Shown here one piece after another: positions 23,871 through 33,407 of a DNA stretch of 64,000 nucleotides (positions are counted from its first letter, which is position 1; each line of letters starts with the position of its first letter). The position numbers and the translations under genes are program-made. The stretch is from Mycobacterium sp. 852014-52450_SCH5900713 (GTDB taxonomy: Bacteria; Actinomycetota; Actinomycetes; Mycobacteriales; Mycobacteriaceae), in contig NZ_LZIL01000050.1 of assembly GCF_001667075.1 (NCBI RefSeq), positions 1 through 64,000 on the forward strand, given 5' to 3'. The notes under the pieces are model-generated. The model was not told the origin of the DNA, did no database searches, and saw only the letters and a program-made list of their open reading frames with translations.

Positions 23871-25346
23871 ATGGCGTCTCGTGGTGATACCGCGGTCCTG
23901 GTGCTCGCGGCCGGGCCCGGCACCCGGATGCGGTCGGACACCCCCAAGGTGCTGCACACGCTCGCCGGTCGCAGCATGTTGTCCCACCTGCTGCACGCGA
24001 TCACCAAGGTCGCGCCGCAACACCTGGTGGTGGTCCTGGGACACGACCACCAGCGCATCTCCCCGCTGGTCGCCGAGTGGGCCGACGACCTGGGGCGCGG
24101 CATCGAGGTCTCCCTGCAGGACCGGCCGCTCGGCACCGGCCACGCGGTGTTGTGCGGCCTGTCCGCGCTGCCCGAGGACTACGCCGGCGTGGTCGTCGTG
24201 ACCTCGGGTGACACGCCGCTGCTGGACTCCGACACCGTGGCCGACCTGATCGCGACCCACAACGCGGGGTCGGCCGCCGCGACCGTGCTCACCACGACGC
24301 TTGCCGACCCCACCGGGTACGGCCGCATCCTGCGCACCCAGGACAACGAGGTCACCGCGATCGTGGAACACGCCGACGCGACACCCTTCCAGCGGGAAAT
24401 CCGCGAGGTCAACGCCGGCGTCTACGCCTTCGACGTCGCCGCGCTGCGCTCCGCGCTCAGCCGGCTGAGCTCCAACAACGCCCAGCGGGAGCTCTACTTG
24501 ACCGACGTGATCTCGATCCTGCGCGGCGACGGGCAGGCCGTCCATGCCCAGCGCGTCGACGACAGCGCCCTGGTCGCCGGCGTCAACAACCGCGTCCAGC
24601 TCGCACAACTGGGCGCCGAACTCAACCGCCGGATCGTCGCCGCCCACCAGATGGCCGGGGTGACCATCGTCGACCCCGCGACCACCTGGATCGACGTCGA
24701 CGTCACGATCGGGCGCGACACCGTCATCCACCCGGGCACGCAACTGCTGGGCCGCACCCAGATCGCTGGCCACTGCGTCGTCGGCCCGGACACCACGCTC
24801 ACCGACGTCACCGTCGGCGACGGCGCATCGGTGGTGCGCACCCACGGCACCTCATCGGCCATCGGCGCCGGCGCCACGGTCGGCCCCTTCACCTACCTGC
24901 GGCCCGGGACGGTGTTGGGCGACGAAGGCAAGCTCGGCGCGTTCGTCGAGACCAAGAACTCGACGATCGGCGCCGGCACGAAAGTTCCGCACCTGACCTA
25001 CGTCGGCGACGCCGACATCGGCGAGCACAGCAACATCGGAGCGTCCAGCGTCTTCGTCAATTACGACGGCACCAGCAAGCGGCGCACCACGATCGGCTCG
25101 CACGTGCGCACCGGGTCGGACACCATGTTCGTCGCCCCGGTGACGGTAGGCGACGGCGCGTACACCGGCGCGGGAACCGTGGTCCGCGACGACGTCCCCC
25201 CGGGCGCACTGGCGGTGTCCGCCGGTCCGCAACGCAACATCGAGGGCTGGGTGCAGCGCAAACGGCCGGGCAGCGCGGCCGCCGAAGCGGCCGAGAAGGC
25301 GGTCAAGCTCAACGACGACACATCCGAGCCCGAATCGACATCGTGA
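23871..25346 (+). CDS. glmU: Bifunctional GlmU
   Basis: 491 aa from the ATG at 23871 with AGGAG five bases upstream; the TTG at 23868 is too close to that site. The N-terminal half is a uridylyltransferase ([32 protein letters not shown]). The C-terminal half is a left-handed beta-helix of hexapeptide repeats ([11 protein letters not shown]... [18 protein letters not shown]) that acetylates glucosamine-1-phosphate. It makes UDP-GlcNAc for peptidoglycan and arabinogalactan. A charged, Ala-rich tail follows. Followed by prsA. Confidence 0.98.
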   Translation: MASRGDTAVLVLAAGPGTRMRSDTPKVLHTLAGRSMLSHLLHAITKVAPQHLVVVLGHDHQRISPLVAEWADDLGRGIEVSLQDRPLGTGHAVLCGLSALPEDYAGVVVVTSGDTPLLDSDTVADLIATHNAGSAAATVLTTTLADPTGYGRILRTQDNEVTAIVEHADATPFQREIREVNAGVYAFDVAALRSALSRLSSNNAQRELYLTDVISILRGDGQAVHAQRVDDSALVAGVNNRVQLAQLGAELNRRIVAAHQMAGVTIVDPATTWIDVDVTIGRDTVIHPGTQLLGRTQIAGHCVVGPDTTLTDVTVGDGASVVRTHGTSSAIGAGATVGPFTYLRPGTVLGDEGKLGAFVETKNSTIGAGTKVPHLTYVGDADIGEHSNIGASSVFVNYDGTSKRRTTIGSHVRTGSDTMFVAPVTVGDGAYTGAGTVVRDDVPPGALAVSAGPQRNIEGWVQRKRPGSAAAEAAEKAVKLNDDTSEPESTS

Positions 25347-25436
25347 CTTTGGTATCTGGTAACCCGGCCACATTTCCGTACCATTCGCTACGTACGATTG
25401 GCATCCACTTCTGATCCGAACGGCGAGGGCAGCGCG

Positions 25437-26417
25437 TTGAGCCACGACTGGACCGACAACCGCAAGAACCTGATGCTCTTCTCCGGCCGTGCACACCCGG
25501 AGTTGGCCGAGCAGGTGGCAAAGGAGCTCGACGTCCACGTCACCGCTCAGACGGCGCGGGAGTTCGCCAACGGCGAGATCTTCGTCCGGTTCCATGAGTC
25601 GGTCCGCGGGTGCGACGCGTTCGTCCTGCAGTCGGCCCCGGCGCCGGTGAACGACTGGCTGATGGAACAGCTGATCATGATCGACGCGCTCAAGCGGGGC
25701 AGCGCCAAACGGATCACCGCCGTCATGCCGTTCTACCCCTACGCCCGCCAGGACAAGAAGCATCGCGGCCGCGAACCGATCTCGGCGCGACTGGTCGCCG
25801 ACCTGCTCAAGACGGCCGGCGCCGACCGGATCGTGACCGTGGACCTGCACACCGACCAGATCCAGGGTTTCTTCGACGGCCCGGTCGACCACATGCGCGG
25901 GCAGAACCTGCTCACCGGCTATATCCGGGACAACTACCCGGACGGCAACATGGTGGTCGTCTCCCCGGACTCGGGCCGGGTGCGCATCGCCGAGAAGTGG
26001 GCCGACGCATTGGGTGGCGTCCCGCTGGCCTTCATCCACAAGACCCGTGATCCTCGGGTGCCCAACCAGGTGGTGTCCAACCGCGTCGTCGGCGAGGTGC
26101 AGGGGAGGACCTGCGTGCTGATCGACGACATGATCGATACCGGCGGCACCATTGCCGGCGCTGTGCAGCTGTTGCGCGATGACGGCGCCGCCGACGTCAT
26201 CATCGCGGCCACCCACGGGGTGCTGTCCGACCCGGCCGCCGAGCGGCTCGCGGCCTCGGGTGCTCGCGAGGTGATCGTCACCAACACTCTGCCGATCGGC
26301 GAGGAGAAGCGCTTCCCCCAGCTCACCGTCCTGTCCATCGCGCCGCTGTTGGCCAGCACCATTCGCGCCGTCTTCGAAAACGGCTCCGTCACGGGGCTAT
26401 TCGACGGGGATGCCTAG
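25437..26417 (+). CDS. prsA: Ribose-phosphate pyrophosphokinase
   Basis: 326 aa from the TTG at 25437, behind GAGGG; this gives exactly the M. tuberculosis PrsA length and its N-terminus (SHDWTDNRKNLMLFSGRAHP). A frame from 25398 would add 13 residues. Motifs: the flexible loop PFYPYARQDKKHRGREPIS, DLHTDQIQGFFD, and the PRPP-binding VLIDDMIDTGGTI. It makes PRPP, which in mycobacteria also feeds decaprenylphosphoryl-arabinose. arsC follows with no gap. Confidence 0.97.
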   Translation: MSHDWTDNRKNLMLFSGRAHPELAEQVAKELDVHVTAQTAREFANGEIFVRFHESVRGCDAFVLQSAPAPVNDWLMEQLIMIDALKRGSAKRITAVMPFYPYARQDKKHRGREPISARLVADLLKTAGADRIVTVDLHTDQIQGFFDGPVDHMRGQNLLTGYIRDNYPDGNMVVVSPDSGRVRIAEKWADALGGVPLAFIHKTRDPRVPNQVVSNRVVGEVQGRTCVLIDDMIDTGGTIAGAVQLLRDDGAADVIIAATHGVLSDPAAERLAASGAREVIVTNTLPIGEEKRFPQLTVLSIAPLLASTIRAVFENGSVTGLFDGDA

Positions 26418-26762
26418 ATGGCCGATACCGTCATCTATCACAACCCCAAGTGCAGCACGTCCCGCAAGACGCTGGACTTGTTGCGCGACAGCGGGTTTGA
26501 GCCGACGGTCGTCGAATATCTGAAGAACCCCCCGTCCCGCGACGAACTGATCAAGATGATCGACGACGCCGGGATCGATGTGCGCACCGCGGTGCGCAAG
26601 CGGGAATCGCTGTACTCCGAGCTCAACCTCGCCGATGCGACCGACGACCAGTTGCTCGACGCCATGGTCGAACACCCGATCCTGATCGAACGACCGTTCG
26701 TCGTCACCCGGAAGGGCACCCGGCTGGCTCGGCCGGTCGACACGGTCCGCGAGATTCTGTGA
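26418..26762 (+). CDS. arsC: ArsC-family (glutaredoxin-type) reductase
   Basis: 114 aa. Thioredoxin-fold ArsC: the N-terminal YHNPKCSTSRKTLDLLRDSG carries the catalytic Cys12, followed by PSRDELIKMI, RKRESLYSELNL and HPILIERPFVV. Similar to E. coli ArsC/YfgD. The start adjoins the prsA stop and its own stop overlaps lpqT (GTGA), so it is embedded in the operon, between genes that are neighbours in M. tuberculosis. No ars regulator or pump is near, so a general thiol-disulfide role is as likely as arsenate reduction. Confidence 0.9.
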   Translation: MADTVIYHNPKCSTSRKTLDLLRDSGFEPTVVEYLKNPPSRDELIKMIDDAGIDVRTAVRKRESLYSELNLADATDDQLLDAMVEHPILIERPFVVTRKGTRLARPVDTVREIL

Positions 26763-27406
26763 GACGTGCCTGCGCGGCCGCGGCCATTGCGCTGACGCTG
26801 CCCGCGGTGGCGTGCGGCCCGAAAACGCCCGACTATCAAACGATCTGGTCCACGACGCCGACAACCACGACCACCACGACACGGGTCGCCAAGCCTGTGC
26901 CGCTGTCGCAATACCTGCAGAACATCGGTGTGACCGGCGAGCAAGTCGCGCCGGGCAACCTGCCCGACCTGACGGTGTCGATACCGACGCCCCCGGGCTG
27001 GTCGGCGGCCAACAATCCGCACATCTCCCCGAAGACGCTGATGATCTCCAAGGGCGGCAAGTATCCGACCGCCCGACTCGTGGTGTTCGTGCTGCACGGC
27101 GATTTCGATGCCGCCCAGGTGATCCAGCACGGCAACGACGACGCCCAACTGTTCGAGAACTTCAAGCAGCTGGACGCCTCGACGACGCCCTACAACGGCT
27201 TCCCCTCGTCGATGATCGAGGGCAGCTACGACTTGGATGGCACGCGGCTGCACAGCTTCAACCGGATCGTCATCGCCACCGGTTCGCCGCCCGCCAAGCA
27301 GCGGTACCTGGTTCAGCTCACCATTACCGGCCTGGCCAACGAGGCGGTCACGCAGTCGTCCGACATCGAGGCGATCATGCGAGGGTTCGTCGTCGCGGCG
27401 AAGTGA
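26759..27406 (+). CDS. lpqT: Lipoprotein LpqT (LpqN/LpqT family)
   Basis: 215 aa from a GTG overlapping the arsC stop. Signal peptide RRACAAAAIALTLPAVAC with lipobox Cys19, then a Thr-rich linker (TTPTTTTTTTR) and a compact domain (LPDLTVSIPTPPGW, ARLVVFVLHGDFD, YNGFPSSMIEGSYDLDGTRLHSFNR). The fold is shared with LpqN, which binds envelope lipid-biosynthesis proteins. The exact function is unknown. Confidence 0.92.
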   Translation: MRRACAAAAIALTLPAVACGPKTPDYQTIWSTTPTTTTTTTRVAKPVPLSQYLQNIGVTGEQVAPGNLPDLTVSIPTPPGWSAANNPHISPKTLMISKGGKYPTARLVVFVLHGDFDAAQVIQHGNDDAQLFENFKQLDASTTPYNGFPSSMIEGSYDLDGTRLHSFNRIVIATGSPPAKQRYLVQLTITGLANEAVTQSSDIEAIMRGFVVAAK

Positions 27407-27481
27407 TTTCAGTCCTTCGAGCCCGGCGAAATTGCCGCCAGGGTCGTGCTCGACTCCCGAACGGCTGCAATCTCAGCGAAA

Positions 27482-30400
27482 TCATGTTGAGCGCTGGTCC
27501 TTGAAGAGCTCCACCCGCGAAGAGATGCCGAGCTTGGCGTAAACGTGGGTGAGGTGGGTCTGCACCGTGCGCGGTGAGATGAAAAGCCGCGCGCCGATGT
27601 CCTTGTTGCCCAAACCTTCCCGGGCCAGACGCACCACGTCCTGCTCCATGGGGGTCAGCGATCCCCAGCCGCTGGCGGGGCGCTTACGCTCGCCGCGGCC
27701 GCGCTGCGCGTAGGCGACGGCATCCTCGGTGGACAGCGCCGCGCCTTCCGTCCAGGCTGCATCGAAGTCGTTGTCCAGCAACGCCTCTCGGGATTTCACC
27801 AGCGTGGCCTGATGGCCGGGCTCATAAGTCGGGCGCCGCGCCTCCCCCGTCCGCTGGCGCATGCCGTTCGCCGCGCCGAGCAGGCGTGCCGCGTGCGCGT
27901 TGTTGCCCACGTCCGCCGCAAGGCGTGCCAGGCATTCCAGGGCGTCGGGCACTCGCAGATACCCCTGCACCCGGGCGGCGACCGCGAGGGCGTCGTGGGC
28001 GTCGCGCTCGGCCTGGCCGTAATCGCCTTGTGCGAGCACGACATAGGCGCGCGCAACCAGGGCGACCATCTGCTGGTATCCCGGAACGATGGCGACGTTC
28101 TCGTCCGCCCAGCGGCGAGCGACCTCGAGCTCACCGCACGCCAGAGCGGCCTCGGCGATCGGGTTGACGCTTCTGGTGAACACTTCACGCGGCGGACTGG
28201 TGCGCTGCCAAGCCGTCTCACAGAATCGCAGCGCCGCGGCGCCGTCGCCGGCGGTCAGCGCGGCATCGGCGAGCATGGCGTGCACCGTGTCTTCGGCCGC
28301 CCCGCCCACCGCCTCCGCGGCCACCAGCGCCGATTCCGCCGCGGCCCGCGCGTCAGCCGCCCGCCCAAGGCGCGCGAGCACCACGCTGTGGACGGTGTGC
28401 CCGTAGATCTTCATGACAACCTCGTCGGCCGCATCAGCCTCCTCCGCCAAGGATCTGCCAACTTCCTCGGCTTCGGCGAGATGTCCCTGCATCATCAGCG
28501 CGATGGTGAGCCAGGTTCGGCAATTCCGCGAGAAGAACCGGTCGCCCAGCGTGTCCGCCAGGCCACGCCCCATCTCGGCGGCCGCACGCGCCTCGATTGG
28601 TTGCCCGGCAAAGGCGCCCACTGTTGCCTGGTGACTGTAGATCTGGCACAGGCTCCAGCGATCACCGGCGGCGCGGGCGAGGCTGATCGCCTCCGCGAAG
28701 TAGGGCTGCGCCACCTCGGGACTGAAAACGGCGCTCATGCCACATGCGATCAACGCCCGAGTGAGCAGCGTCGGATCATCGAGCTGTCTCGCTATCCCCA
28801 GGGCGTCCTCGGCGGGGCCCAACTCCGTTGGGATTCCTATCCATGCCGCGAGGACCTGCCGCTCGACCACTGCTCCCGCCCACACCGCCGGAGGAATCTC
28901 AGAACGGCCCACTTCATTGAGGATCGCGTCCAGTCCGGCGATGCCCTCGAGGGTGCGGCCACCTCGCAGCCACAACGGCCGGAGTAGCGAGATAAGCCTC
29001 AGCCCGGTCTCCAGGTCCGAATTCTCGCGGCACCAACCGAAGGCGGCCCGCAGGTTGTCGACTTCCGTTTCTCCCCGATGCAACAGCTGCTCATCGCGGG
29101 AATGGCCCTTTGACTCCAGTTCTGCGGCCTTCGCGGTGTAGTAATCGCGGTGGCGGGTGCGCACATCATCGGACTCACCGGACTCACCGAGTTTTTCCTG
29201 CGCATATTGGCGCACCGTCTCCAGCAACCGGTAGCGCATCCCGGCGGCGGTCTCATCGGCGGCCACCAAGGACTTGTCGACCAGCAGGCTCAGCTGGTCG
29301 AGCAGCTGGTAGCCTTCGACCTCGCTGCTGGCGCCGACTGCCTGTGCCGCTTCGAGGTCGAAAGTTCCAGCGAGAGCGGCCAAGCGGCGGAACAAGATTC
29401 GTTCGGGTTCGGTGAGCAGCGCGTGCGACCAATCAACCGAGGCACGCAGCGTCTGCTGGCGGCGCACCGCAGTGCGCGCGCCCCCGGTGAGGAGCCGAAA
29501 TCGATCGTGCAGGCTGTCGAGGATCTGTTGTAACGACAGCGCCCGAACTCGTGCCGCGGCGAGCTCGATCGCCAACGGCATGCCGTCCAGGCGCCGGCAG
29601 ATCTCCTCAACCGGCGCGCGATTTGCTTCCCCGACACAGAAGTCGGGGCGCGTGCGCCGAGCGCGGTCAGCGAACAACTCGACCGCCTCGTCGGCCAGGC
29701 CCAACGACGGCACGCGCCAACCGAATTCGCCCGGGACGCCGAGCGGTTCGCGGCTGGTGGCGAGGATGGTCAATCGCGGGCACGCCTTGAGCAGCTCATC
29801 CGTCAGCGCCACGGAGGCGTCGAGCAAGTGCTCGCAATTGTCCAGTAGAATTAACATGTTCCGCTGCGCGCAGAACCGCACCAGCAGCTCCGTGGTGGAA
29901 CGCCCCGGCTGGTCGGGCAGGCCCAGCGTGCGCGCGACCGCCACGGGAACAACGGCGGGAATGGTGATTGGTGCGAGGTCGACGTACCACTGCCCGTCGG
30001 GAAAGTGGTCGATCAAACCGGAGGTGACCTCGACGGCGAGCCGGGTCTTACCCACACCGCCGGCACCGGTCAGGGTAACCATGCGGTTGTCGGTCAAGAC
30101 CTGCCGCAACTGCGCGATTTCGGCTTGGCGCCCAACGAAACTCGTCAGCTGCGCCGGAAGATTATGGGACACCACGACCCCACGGACGCGCAGTGGCGGA
30201 AATTCATTGGCCAGGTCGGGGTGGCACAGCTGCACGACGCGTTCCGGGCGTGGCAGATCCCGCAGCGGGTAGCTGCCCAGGTCGGCGAGCCACACGTCGT
30301 GGGGCAGCCGGTCCACCACCATCGACTCGGTCGCGCCCGACAGCACCGTTTGCCCACCATGCGCGAGATCGCGTAGCCGGGCCGTGCGGTTGATGGTGGG

Positions 30401-30775
30401 GCCCGCGTAGTTGGCGCCGTTGCGCAACTGAATCTCGCCGGTGTGTATCCCGATCCGCAGCCGAATGGGCGCCAGCGGGGCACGCTGCACGGCAAGCGCG
30501 CACGCCACCGCGTCGGACGCGCGGGCGAACGCGGCCACAAAGCTGTCGCCCTCACCCTGCTCGAGCGGACGCACCCCGCCATGCGCGTCGACGGCGTCGT
30601 TCACCGTCTTGTTCAGCCGGGCCAGCGCCGCGGCCATCTGCTCGGCCTGGGTCTCCCACAGCCGCGTCGAGCCCTCGACATCGGCCAGCAGCAACGTCAC
30701 CGTGCCAGTAGGCAGCAACTCGCTCACGCCCAACTCGTTCCAGTTCAGCGACGGCATCTCCGCGTGTTGGCTCAT
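27482..30775 (-). CDS. Class III cyclase-like / AAA-ATPase / LuxR-type giant regulator
   Basis: 1097 aa from the ATG at 30775 (MSQHAEMPSLNWNELG); in-frame starts extend to 30811. The N-terminal cyclase-homology domain (about 25-175) keeps LLADVEGSTRLWE with a metal-binding Asp and GEGDSFVAAF, but the usual adenine-selecting Lys is not obvious, so activity is uncertain. Then an NB-ARC-like ATPase with P-loop GAGGVGKTRL (near 235) and LLDNCEHLL, a TPR-like helical region (about 550-1000) and a LuxR HTH (SLTPMEQDVVRLAREGLGNK... TVQTHLTHVYAKLGI). M. tuberculosis has paralogues (Rv0386, Rv1358, Rv2488c). It is divergent from the P450 gene with 173 bp between starts and may control it. Confidence 0.9.
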   Translation of the reverse strand: MSQHAEMPSLNWNELGVSELLPTGTVTLLLADVEGSTRLWETQAEQMAAALARLNKTVNDAVDAHGGVRPLEQGEGDSFVAAFARASDAVACALAVQRAPLAPIRLRIGIHTGEIQLRNGANYAGPTINRTARLRDLAHGGQTVLSGATESMVVDRLPHDVWLADLGSYPLRDLPRPERVVQLCHPDLANEFPPLRVRGVVVSHNLPAQLTSFVGRQAEIAQLRQVLTDNRMVTLTGAGGVGKTRLAVEVTSGLIDHFPDGQWYVDLAPITIPAVVPVAVARTLGLPDQPGRSTTELLVRFCAQRNMLILLDNCEHLLDASVALTDELLKACPRLTILATSREPLGVPGEFGWRVPSLGLADEAVELFADRARRTRPDFCVGEANRAPVEEICRRLDGMPLAIELAAARVRALSLQQILDSLHDRFRLLTGGARTAVRRQQTLRASVDWSHALLTEPERILFRRLAALAGTFDLEAAQAVGASSEVEGYQLLDQLSLLVDKSLVAADETAAGMRYRLLETVRQYAQEKLGESGESDDVRTRHRDYYTAKAAELESKGHSRDEQLLHRGETEVDNLRAAFGWCRENSDLETGLRLISLLRPLWLRGGRTLEGIAGLDAILNEVGRSEIPPAVWAGAVVERQVLAAWIGIPTELGPAEDALGIARQLDDPTLLTRALIACGMSAVFSPEVAQPYFAEAISLARAAGDRWSLCQIYSHQATVGAFAGQPIEARAAAEMGRGLADTLGDRFFSRNCRTWLTIALMMQGHLAEAEEVGRSLAEEADAADEVVMKIYGHTVHSVVLARLGRAADARAAAESALVAAEAVGGAAEDTVHAMLADAALTAGDGAAALRFCETAWQRTSPPREVFTRSVNPIAEAALACGELEVARRWADENVAIVPGYQQMVALVARAYVVLAQGDYGQAERDAHDALAVAARVQGYLRVPDALECLARLAADVGNNAHAARLLGAANGMRQRTGEARRPTYEPGHQATLVKSREALLDNDFDAAWTEGAALSTEDAVAYAQRGRGERKRPASGWGSLTPMEQDVVRLAREGLGNKDIGARLFISPRTVQTHLTHVYAKLGISSRVELFKDQRST

Positions 30776-30948
30776 GGTAGCCAGCATCGTGTGTGCGCAG
30801 CACGCAAACATCGGCCACAGCGCGTAGATCTTCCCTGAACGCGCGGCCGGAACCTACGCGGTCGACCGCGCACATTTACGCGCTGCGGCGGATGGTCTTC
30901 GTCTCCCGCTCCCCGATAGTCGACTCAACGCCGACCGAGGAGACCGTG

Positions 30949-32184
30949 ATGACCACCGTCCAAACCAGCGAGTGCCCGAGCGTGTTCGACGCCGGGGTGC
31001 CCTTCTTTTGCTATGACCACCTCACCGATCCCGACGAGGCGCACCGCGCCATTGCCGCCGCCCGCGAGCAGTCCCCGATCGCCATGGGGCCGCGGGGGCC
31101 GGAGGTGCTGAGCTACGAACTGGTCCACCAGGTGCTGCGGGACCCCCGCTTCGTCACCGCCCACGGCCTTGGACTCGACCTGCAAGGCGTCACCTCCGGC
31201 CCGTTGTGGGACAGGGCGACCGCCAACATCCTCGGACTCGACGGTGCCCAGCACCACCGGCTCCGCCGGCTGGTATCCAAGGCGTTCGCGCCGCGTGGTG
31301 CCGAGCGGCTGCGTTCGCTGATCGTCGAGGTGATCAACGGCTTGGTCGATCCGCTGACGGAGGTCGGGCACTGCGACGTCGTCTCCGACATCTCCCGCCG
31401 CTACCCCACCCCGATCATCTGCGCCCTGCTCGGCGCGCCGCCCGAGGACTGGCAGATGTTCTCCGACTGGACCGACGACATCAAGAAACTGTTCGACTGG
31501 AACGTCGCCGAGGACGGCCCGGCGATCCTGGCCGCCTGGGACCAGCTCGACGCCTACCTCGAAGACCTGGTCGCCCGCCGGCGCGCAAAACTGACCGACG
31601 ACCTCGTCTCCGACCTCATTCGCGCCGAGGACGACGGCGATCGGCTCACCCACGACGAGCTACTCATGCTGTGCGGCACGCTGCTGGGAGCCGGCACCGA
31701 CACCACGCGCAACCAGCTCGCCGCGGCGGTGCAGGCGCTCTGCGCGCACCCCGACCAATGGGCGTTGCTCGCCCGGAATCCCGAGCTGGCGGCCAACGCG
31801 GTCCACGAGCTGATGCGTTACTGGCCAATCATTTTCGGCACCATCCGCCGGGCCGCCGAAGACGTCGACCTGGCCGGGATTCGCATCCCCGCGGGCACGC
31901 TCGTGCTGGCCAACACCGCCGCGGCCAACCGCGACCGGAGTGTCTACGAGCTCCCGGACCACCTCGACATCACCCGCGAGGGCGCCGCACCCATGCTCAC
32001 CTTCGGCGGGGGCGTGCACTACTGCCTCGGCGCTCACCTGGCGCGCTTGGAACTGACGGAGGCGCTTCGCGTCATCACCCAGCGCATGCCCCATCCCCGC
32101 GCGGCCGCCCCCGCGCAGTGGAGGGCCATCACCGGCATCACCGGGCCCAGCACGGTGCCGCTGGAGTTCGACACCGGGCACTGA
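30949..32184 (+). CDS. Cytochrome P450
   Basis: 411 aa from the ATG at 30949 with GAGGAG six bases upstream; frames reaching further upstream overlap the divergent regulator. All P450 signatures are present: I-helix LLGAGTDTTRNQ, K-helix ExxR as HELMRYW, and heme loop FGGGVHYCLGAHLARLE with Cys359 as thiolate ligand. No ferredoxin gene is nearby. The substrate and CYP family cannot be told from sequence. The SDR gene follows after 25 bp, suggesting a joint oxidation pathway controlled by the divergent LuxR protein. Confidence 0.95.
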   Translation: MTTVQTSECPSVFDAGVPFFCYDHLTDPDEAHRAIAAAREQSPIAMGPRGPEVLSYELVHQVLRDPRFVTAHGLGLDLQGVTSGPLWDRATANILGLDGAQHHRLRRLVSKAFAPRGAERLRSLIVEVINGLVDPLTEVGHCDVVSDISRRYPTPIICALLGAPPEDWQMFSDWTDDIKKLFDWNVAEDGPAILAAWDQLDAYLEDLVARRRAKLTDDLVSDLIRAEDDGDRLTHDELLMLCGTLLGAGTDTTRNQLAAAVQALCAHPDQWALLARNPELAANAVHELMRYWPIIFGTIRRAAEDVDLAGIRIPAGTLVLANTAAANRDRSVYELPDHLDITREGAAPMLTFGGGVHYCLGAHLARLELTEALRVITQRMPHPRAAAPAQWRAITGITGPSTVPLEFDTGH

Positions 32185-32209
32185 GGGAGTCCTATTAGGC
32201 TCGTCAGCC

Positions 32210-33091
32210 ATGACCAACTGGACCGCCGCAGACCTGCCGTCGTTCGCCGGGCGCACCGTGATCGTCACGGGAGCCAACAGCGGGCTTGGCGCGGTGACGG
32301 CCCGCGAGCTGGCGCGACGGGGCGCCACGCTCGTCATGGCGGTCCGCGACGTTCGCAAGGGCGAGAAGGCCGCGCTGCAAATCCGGGGTTCGCACACCGG
32401 CCCGGTCGAGGTGCGCCCACTCGACCTGCAGAATCTGTCGTCGGTGCGGGATTTCGCCGCGGGTGTCGACAAGGTCGACGTGCTGATCAACAACGCGGGC
32501 ATCATGGCCGCGCCGTACGCCCGGACCGTCGACGGGTTCGAGAGCCAGATCGGCACCAATCACCTCGGTCACTTCGCGCTGACGAACCTGCTGCTGCCCA
32601 AGCTCGCCGACCGGGTGGTCACGGTGTCGTCGATGGCGCACTGGGCGGGGCGGATCAGCCTCGACGACCTGAACTGGGAGCGGCGGCGATACTCGCCCTG
32701 GCTGGCCTACAGCCAGTCCAAGCTCGCGAACCTGCTGTTCACCAGCGAGCTGCAGCGACGCCTGGGTGCGGCCGGTGCCACGCTGCGGGCGCTGGCGGCC
32801 CACCCCGGTTACTCGCACACCAACCTGCAGGGCGCCTCCGGCCGCAAGCTGGGCGACGCGCTGATGTCGGCCGTCACCCGCGTGGTGGCCACCGATGCCG
32901 ACTTCGGCGCCCGGCAGACGCTGTACGCGGCGTCGCAGGACCTGCCGGGCGACACATTCGTCGGCCCGCGGTTCGGCCAGACCGGCCGCAGCCAACCGGT
33001 CCGGCGGAGCCGTCGGGCGCAGGACCCGGCGATGGCGGTGGCGCTGTGGGAGCTGTCCGAGCAGCTCACCGGCACCAAATTTCCGCTCTGA
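32210..33091 (+). CDS. Short-chain dehydrogenase/reductase
   Basis: 293 aa. Rossmann motif VTGANSGLG (near residue 20), LINNAGIM, GTNHLGHFALTNLL, VSSMAHWAG and the catalytic YSQSK with Tyr near 167. This is the retinol-dehydrogenase/oxidoreductase type common in mycobacteria. Probably co-transcribed with the P450. The last codons (GTKFPL) are duplicated as DNA 177 bp downstream at 33251-33269, flanking a repeat element. Confidence 0.93.
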   Translation: MTNWTAADLPSFAGRTVIVTGANSGLGAVTARELARRGATLVMAVRDVRKGEKAALQIRGSHTGPVEVRPLDLQNLSSVRDFAAGVDKVDVLINNAGIMAAPYARTVDGFESQIGTNHLGHFALTNLLLPKLADRVVTVSSMAHWAGRISLDDLNWERRRYSPWLAYSQSKLANLLFTSELQRRLGAAGATLRALAAHPGYSHTNLQGASGRKLGDALMSAVTRVVATDADFGARQTLYAASQDLPGDTFVGPRFGQTGRSQPVRRSRRAQDPAMAVALWELSEQLTGTKFPL

Positions 33092-33269
33092 GCCCCACCA
33101 ACCACACTGGTCCCTTAGGTCGGACGGCCGACGAGTTGCCCGCCTCCGAGCGACAGCCTTCGTGACGCGGGGACTGTCGCTGTGAGGCGGGCAACTCGGG
33201 CATCGCCCGGGCCAGGTAATGGAGTGACGGATGTGACACACACCGCCGGGACCAAATTTCCGCTCTGAG
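33074..33269 (+). repeat. 19-bp direct repeat of the SDR gene 3' end around a palindromic element
   Basis: accaaatttccgctctgag occurs at 33074-33092, where it encodes the SDR C-terminus and stop, and again at 33251-33269. Similarity extends about six bases to the left with two changes. The segment between holds the inverted-repeat element 33132-33237. This looks like an insertion that duplicated its target or a short segmental duplication. Confidence 0.85.
33132..33237. repeat. Second copy of the dispersed inverted-repeat element (compact form)
   Basis: The left arm 33132-33156 and right arm 33174-33198 pair with two mismatches in 25 around a 17-nt loop. The right arm (core gtcgctgtgaggcgggcaa) matches the right arm of the cassette at 13021-13052, and gagtgacggatgtgac at 33222-33237 is the exact reverse complement of 12648-12663. 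It lacks the small gene found in the other copy. It lies between the SDR gene and rplY and would form a strong hairpin in RNA. Confidence 0.85.
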
Positions 33270-33297
33270 GTGCGCATGCGCTAACCTGACCGGGCGT

Positions 33298-33369
33298 CAC
33301 GGCGAGGGTGGCTGGCCAGCCAGCACCGTTATCGACGGAGACCGACGAACTGTCGCGAACCTCGCCGTG
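33298..33369 (+). promoter_or_regulatory. Structured leader of rplY
   Basis: cacggcgagg (33298-33307) pairs perfectly with cctcgccgtg (33360-33369), and the enclosed loop holds a perfect 14-bp palindrome, tggctggccagcca (33309-33322). The rplY Shine-Dalgarno (AGGAG, 33396-33400) follows 27 bases later. Ribosomal-protein leaders often fold for feedback control; that use here is inference. Confidence 0.5.
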
Positions 33370-33407
33370 CCCCCACACTCAGGCATTGAGCACACAGGAG
33401 CGACACG

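Noticed and set aside
33309..33322. 14-bp palindrome as an intrinsic terminator of the SDR transcript
   Set aside because: No T-tract follows and it is enclosed by a longer stem leading to rplY, so a leader structure is the better reading.
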